A stretch of DNA of 16,239 nucleotides from Bacteroidota bacterium (GTDB taxonomy: Bacteria; Bacteroidota; Bacteroidia; Chitinophagales; UBA2359): assembly GCA_020631675.1 (NCBI GenBank), contig JAHDGT010000015.1, positions 4,959 through 21,197 of the forward strand. The letters are read 5' to 3'. Positions 16,146-16,239 of the stretch are shown here, piece after piece. Position numbers and translations under genes: made by a program. The stretch's first letter is position 1; every line of letters starts with the position of its first letter. Under the pieces are notes generated by a model that was not told where the DNA came from, made no database searches, and saw only the letters and a list, made by a program, of their open reading frames with translations.

Positions 16146-16239
16146 CTTTTTACTGCGTATACCGGGCTATCCTCTGCAATTCCCCCACTGTTCGCTGCTT
16201 CGCTGGCAGGGCTAAAAATGGCTACCTCTGGGCCGCCTT
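16146..16239 (-). repeat. Structured intergenic repeat, copy 2 (cut by right edge)
   Basis: On the minus strand the 19-base block GGCGGCCCAGAGGTAGCCA lies at 16237-16219 and GGATAGCCCG at 16172-16163, spaced exactly as in copy 1. TGCCAGCGAA (9 of 10 matching) and CAGTG also sit at the same offsets, and AGTAAAAAG (16154-16146) corresponds to AGTGAAAAG of copy 1 with one inserted base. The bases after the 19-base block are TTTTTAGCCC, unlike copy 1, and the two visible bases before it (AA) can pair with them. The rest of the upstream arm lies outside the window. Confidence 0.75.

Noticed and set aside
3300..16239. The two inverted repeat copies as ends of a 12.9 kb transposon or genomic island
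   Set aside because: No transposase or integrase lies between them, the content is ordinary chromosomal genes, and the copies differ too much to be transposon ends; a dispersed intergenic element is more likely.
1..16239. CRISPR array, tRNA, rRNA or insertion sequence
   Set aside because: Reading both strands I saw no regularly spaced direct repeats, cloverleaf-like segments, rRNA motifs or transposase motifs.

Overview
The window looks like a chromosomal piece of a Bacteroidota bacterium, probably from the Saprospiria (Lewinella/Haliscomenobacter-like); that rank is inference. The evidence is a complete type IX secretion (T9SS) type B C-terminal sorting domain, a run of Bacteroidota-style lipoproteins, absence of Shine-Dalgarno-led starts, and two promoters that match the Bacteroidota TTTG / TAnnTTTG consensus exactly.

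Layout, left to right. (1) 1-3198, minus: the first 1066 codons of a giant secreted beta-helix/DUF11 surface protein that runs off the left edge. (2) 3199-3715: a 517-base divergent spacer with a structured repeat (copy 1, 3300-3400) and a promoter (3566-3596). (3) 3716-6915, plus: a two-gene operon with a 4-base ATGA overlap, coding for a helical-repeat protein of unknown function and a GH13 alpha-glucosidase of the oligo-1,6-glucosidase type. (4) 14373-6904, minus: six tightly spaced genes that all encode exported proteins: two lipoproteins with repeated LLxRxP motifs, a Tat-exported DUF1501-like protein, a cytochrome c-like lipoprotein with an unusual CX4CH motif, a small DGDGD lipoprotein, and an 1184-residue T9SS protein with CUB-like, Ig-like and PKD domains. 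One strong promoter (14411-14443) precedes the set. (5) 14516-16024, plus: hutH, histidine ammonia-lyase, divergent from the operon. (6) 16025-16239: a minus-strand hairpin terminator and repeat copy 2, cut by the right edge.

The most interesting parts are the six-gene exported operon and the repeat. The operon resembles a dispersed version of the planctomycete PSCyt1 / DUF1549-DUF1553 / DUF1501 gene sets, but is made of surface lipoproteins and ends in a T9SS-delivered protein; its function is unknown. The repeat has two copies in opposite orientation that share an identical 19-base block and an identical 10-base block exactly 65 bases apart. In copy 1 the 19-base block is the loop of a perfect 10-bp stem, whereas the flanking sequence in copy 2 is different, which suggests a conserved loop on a covarying stem.
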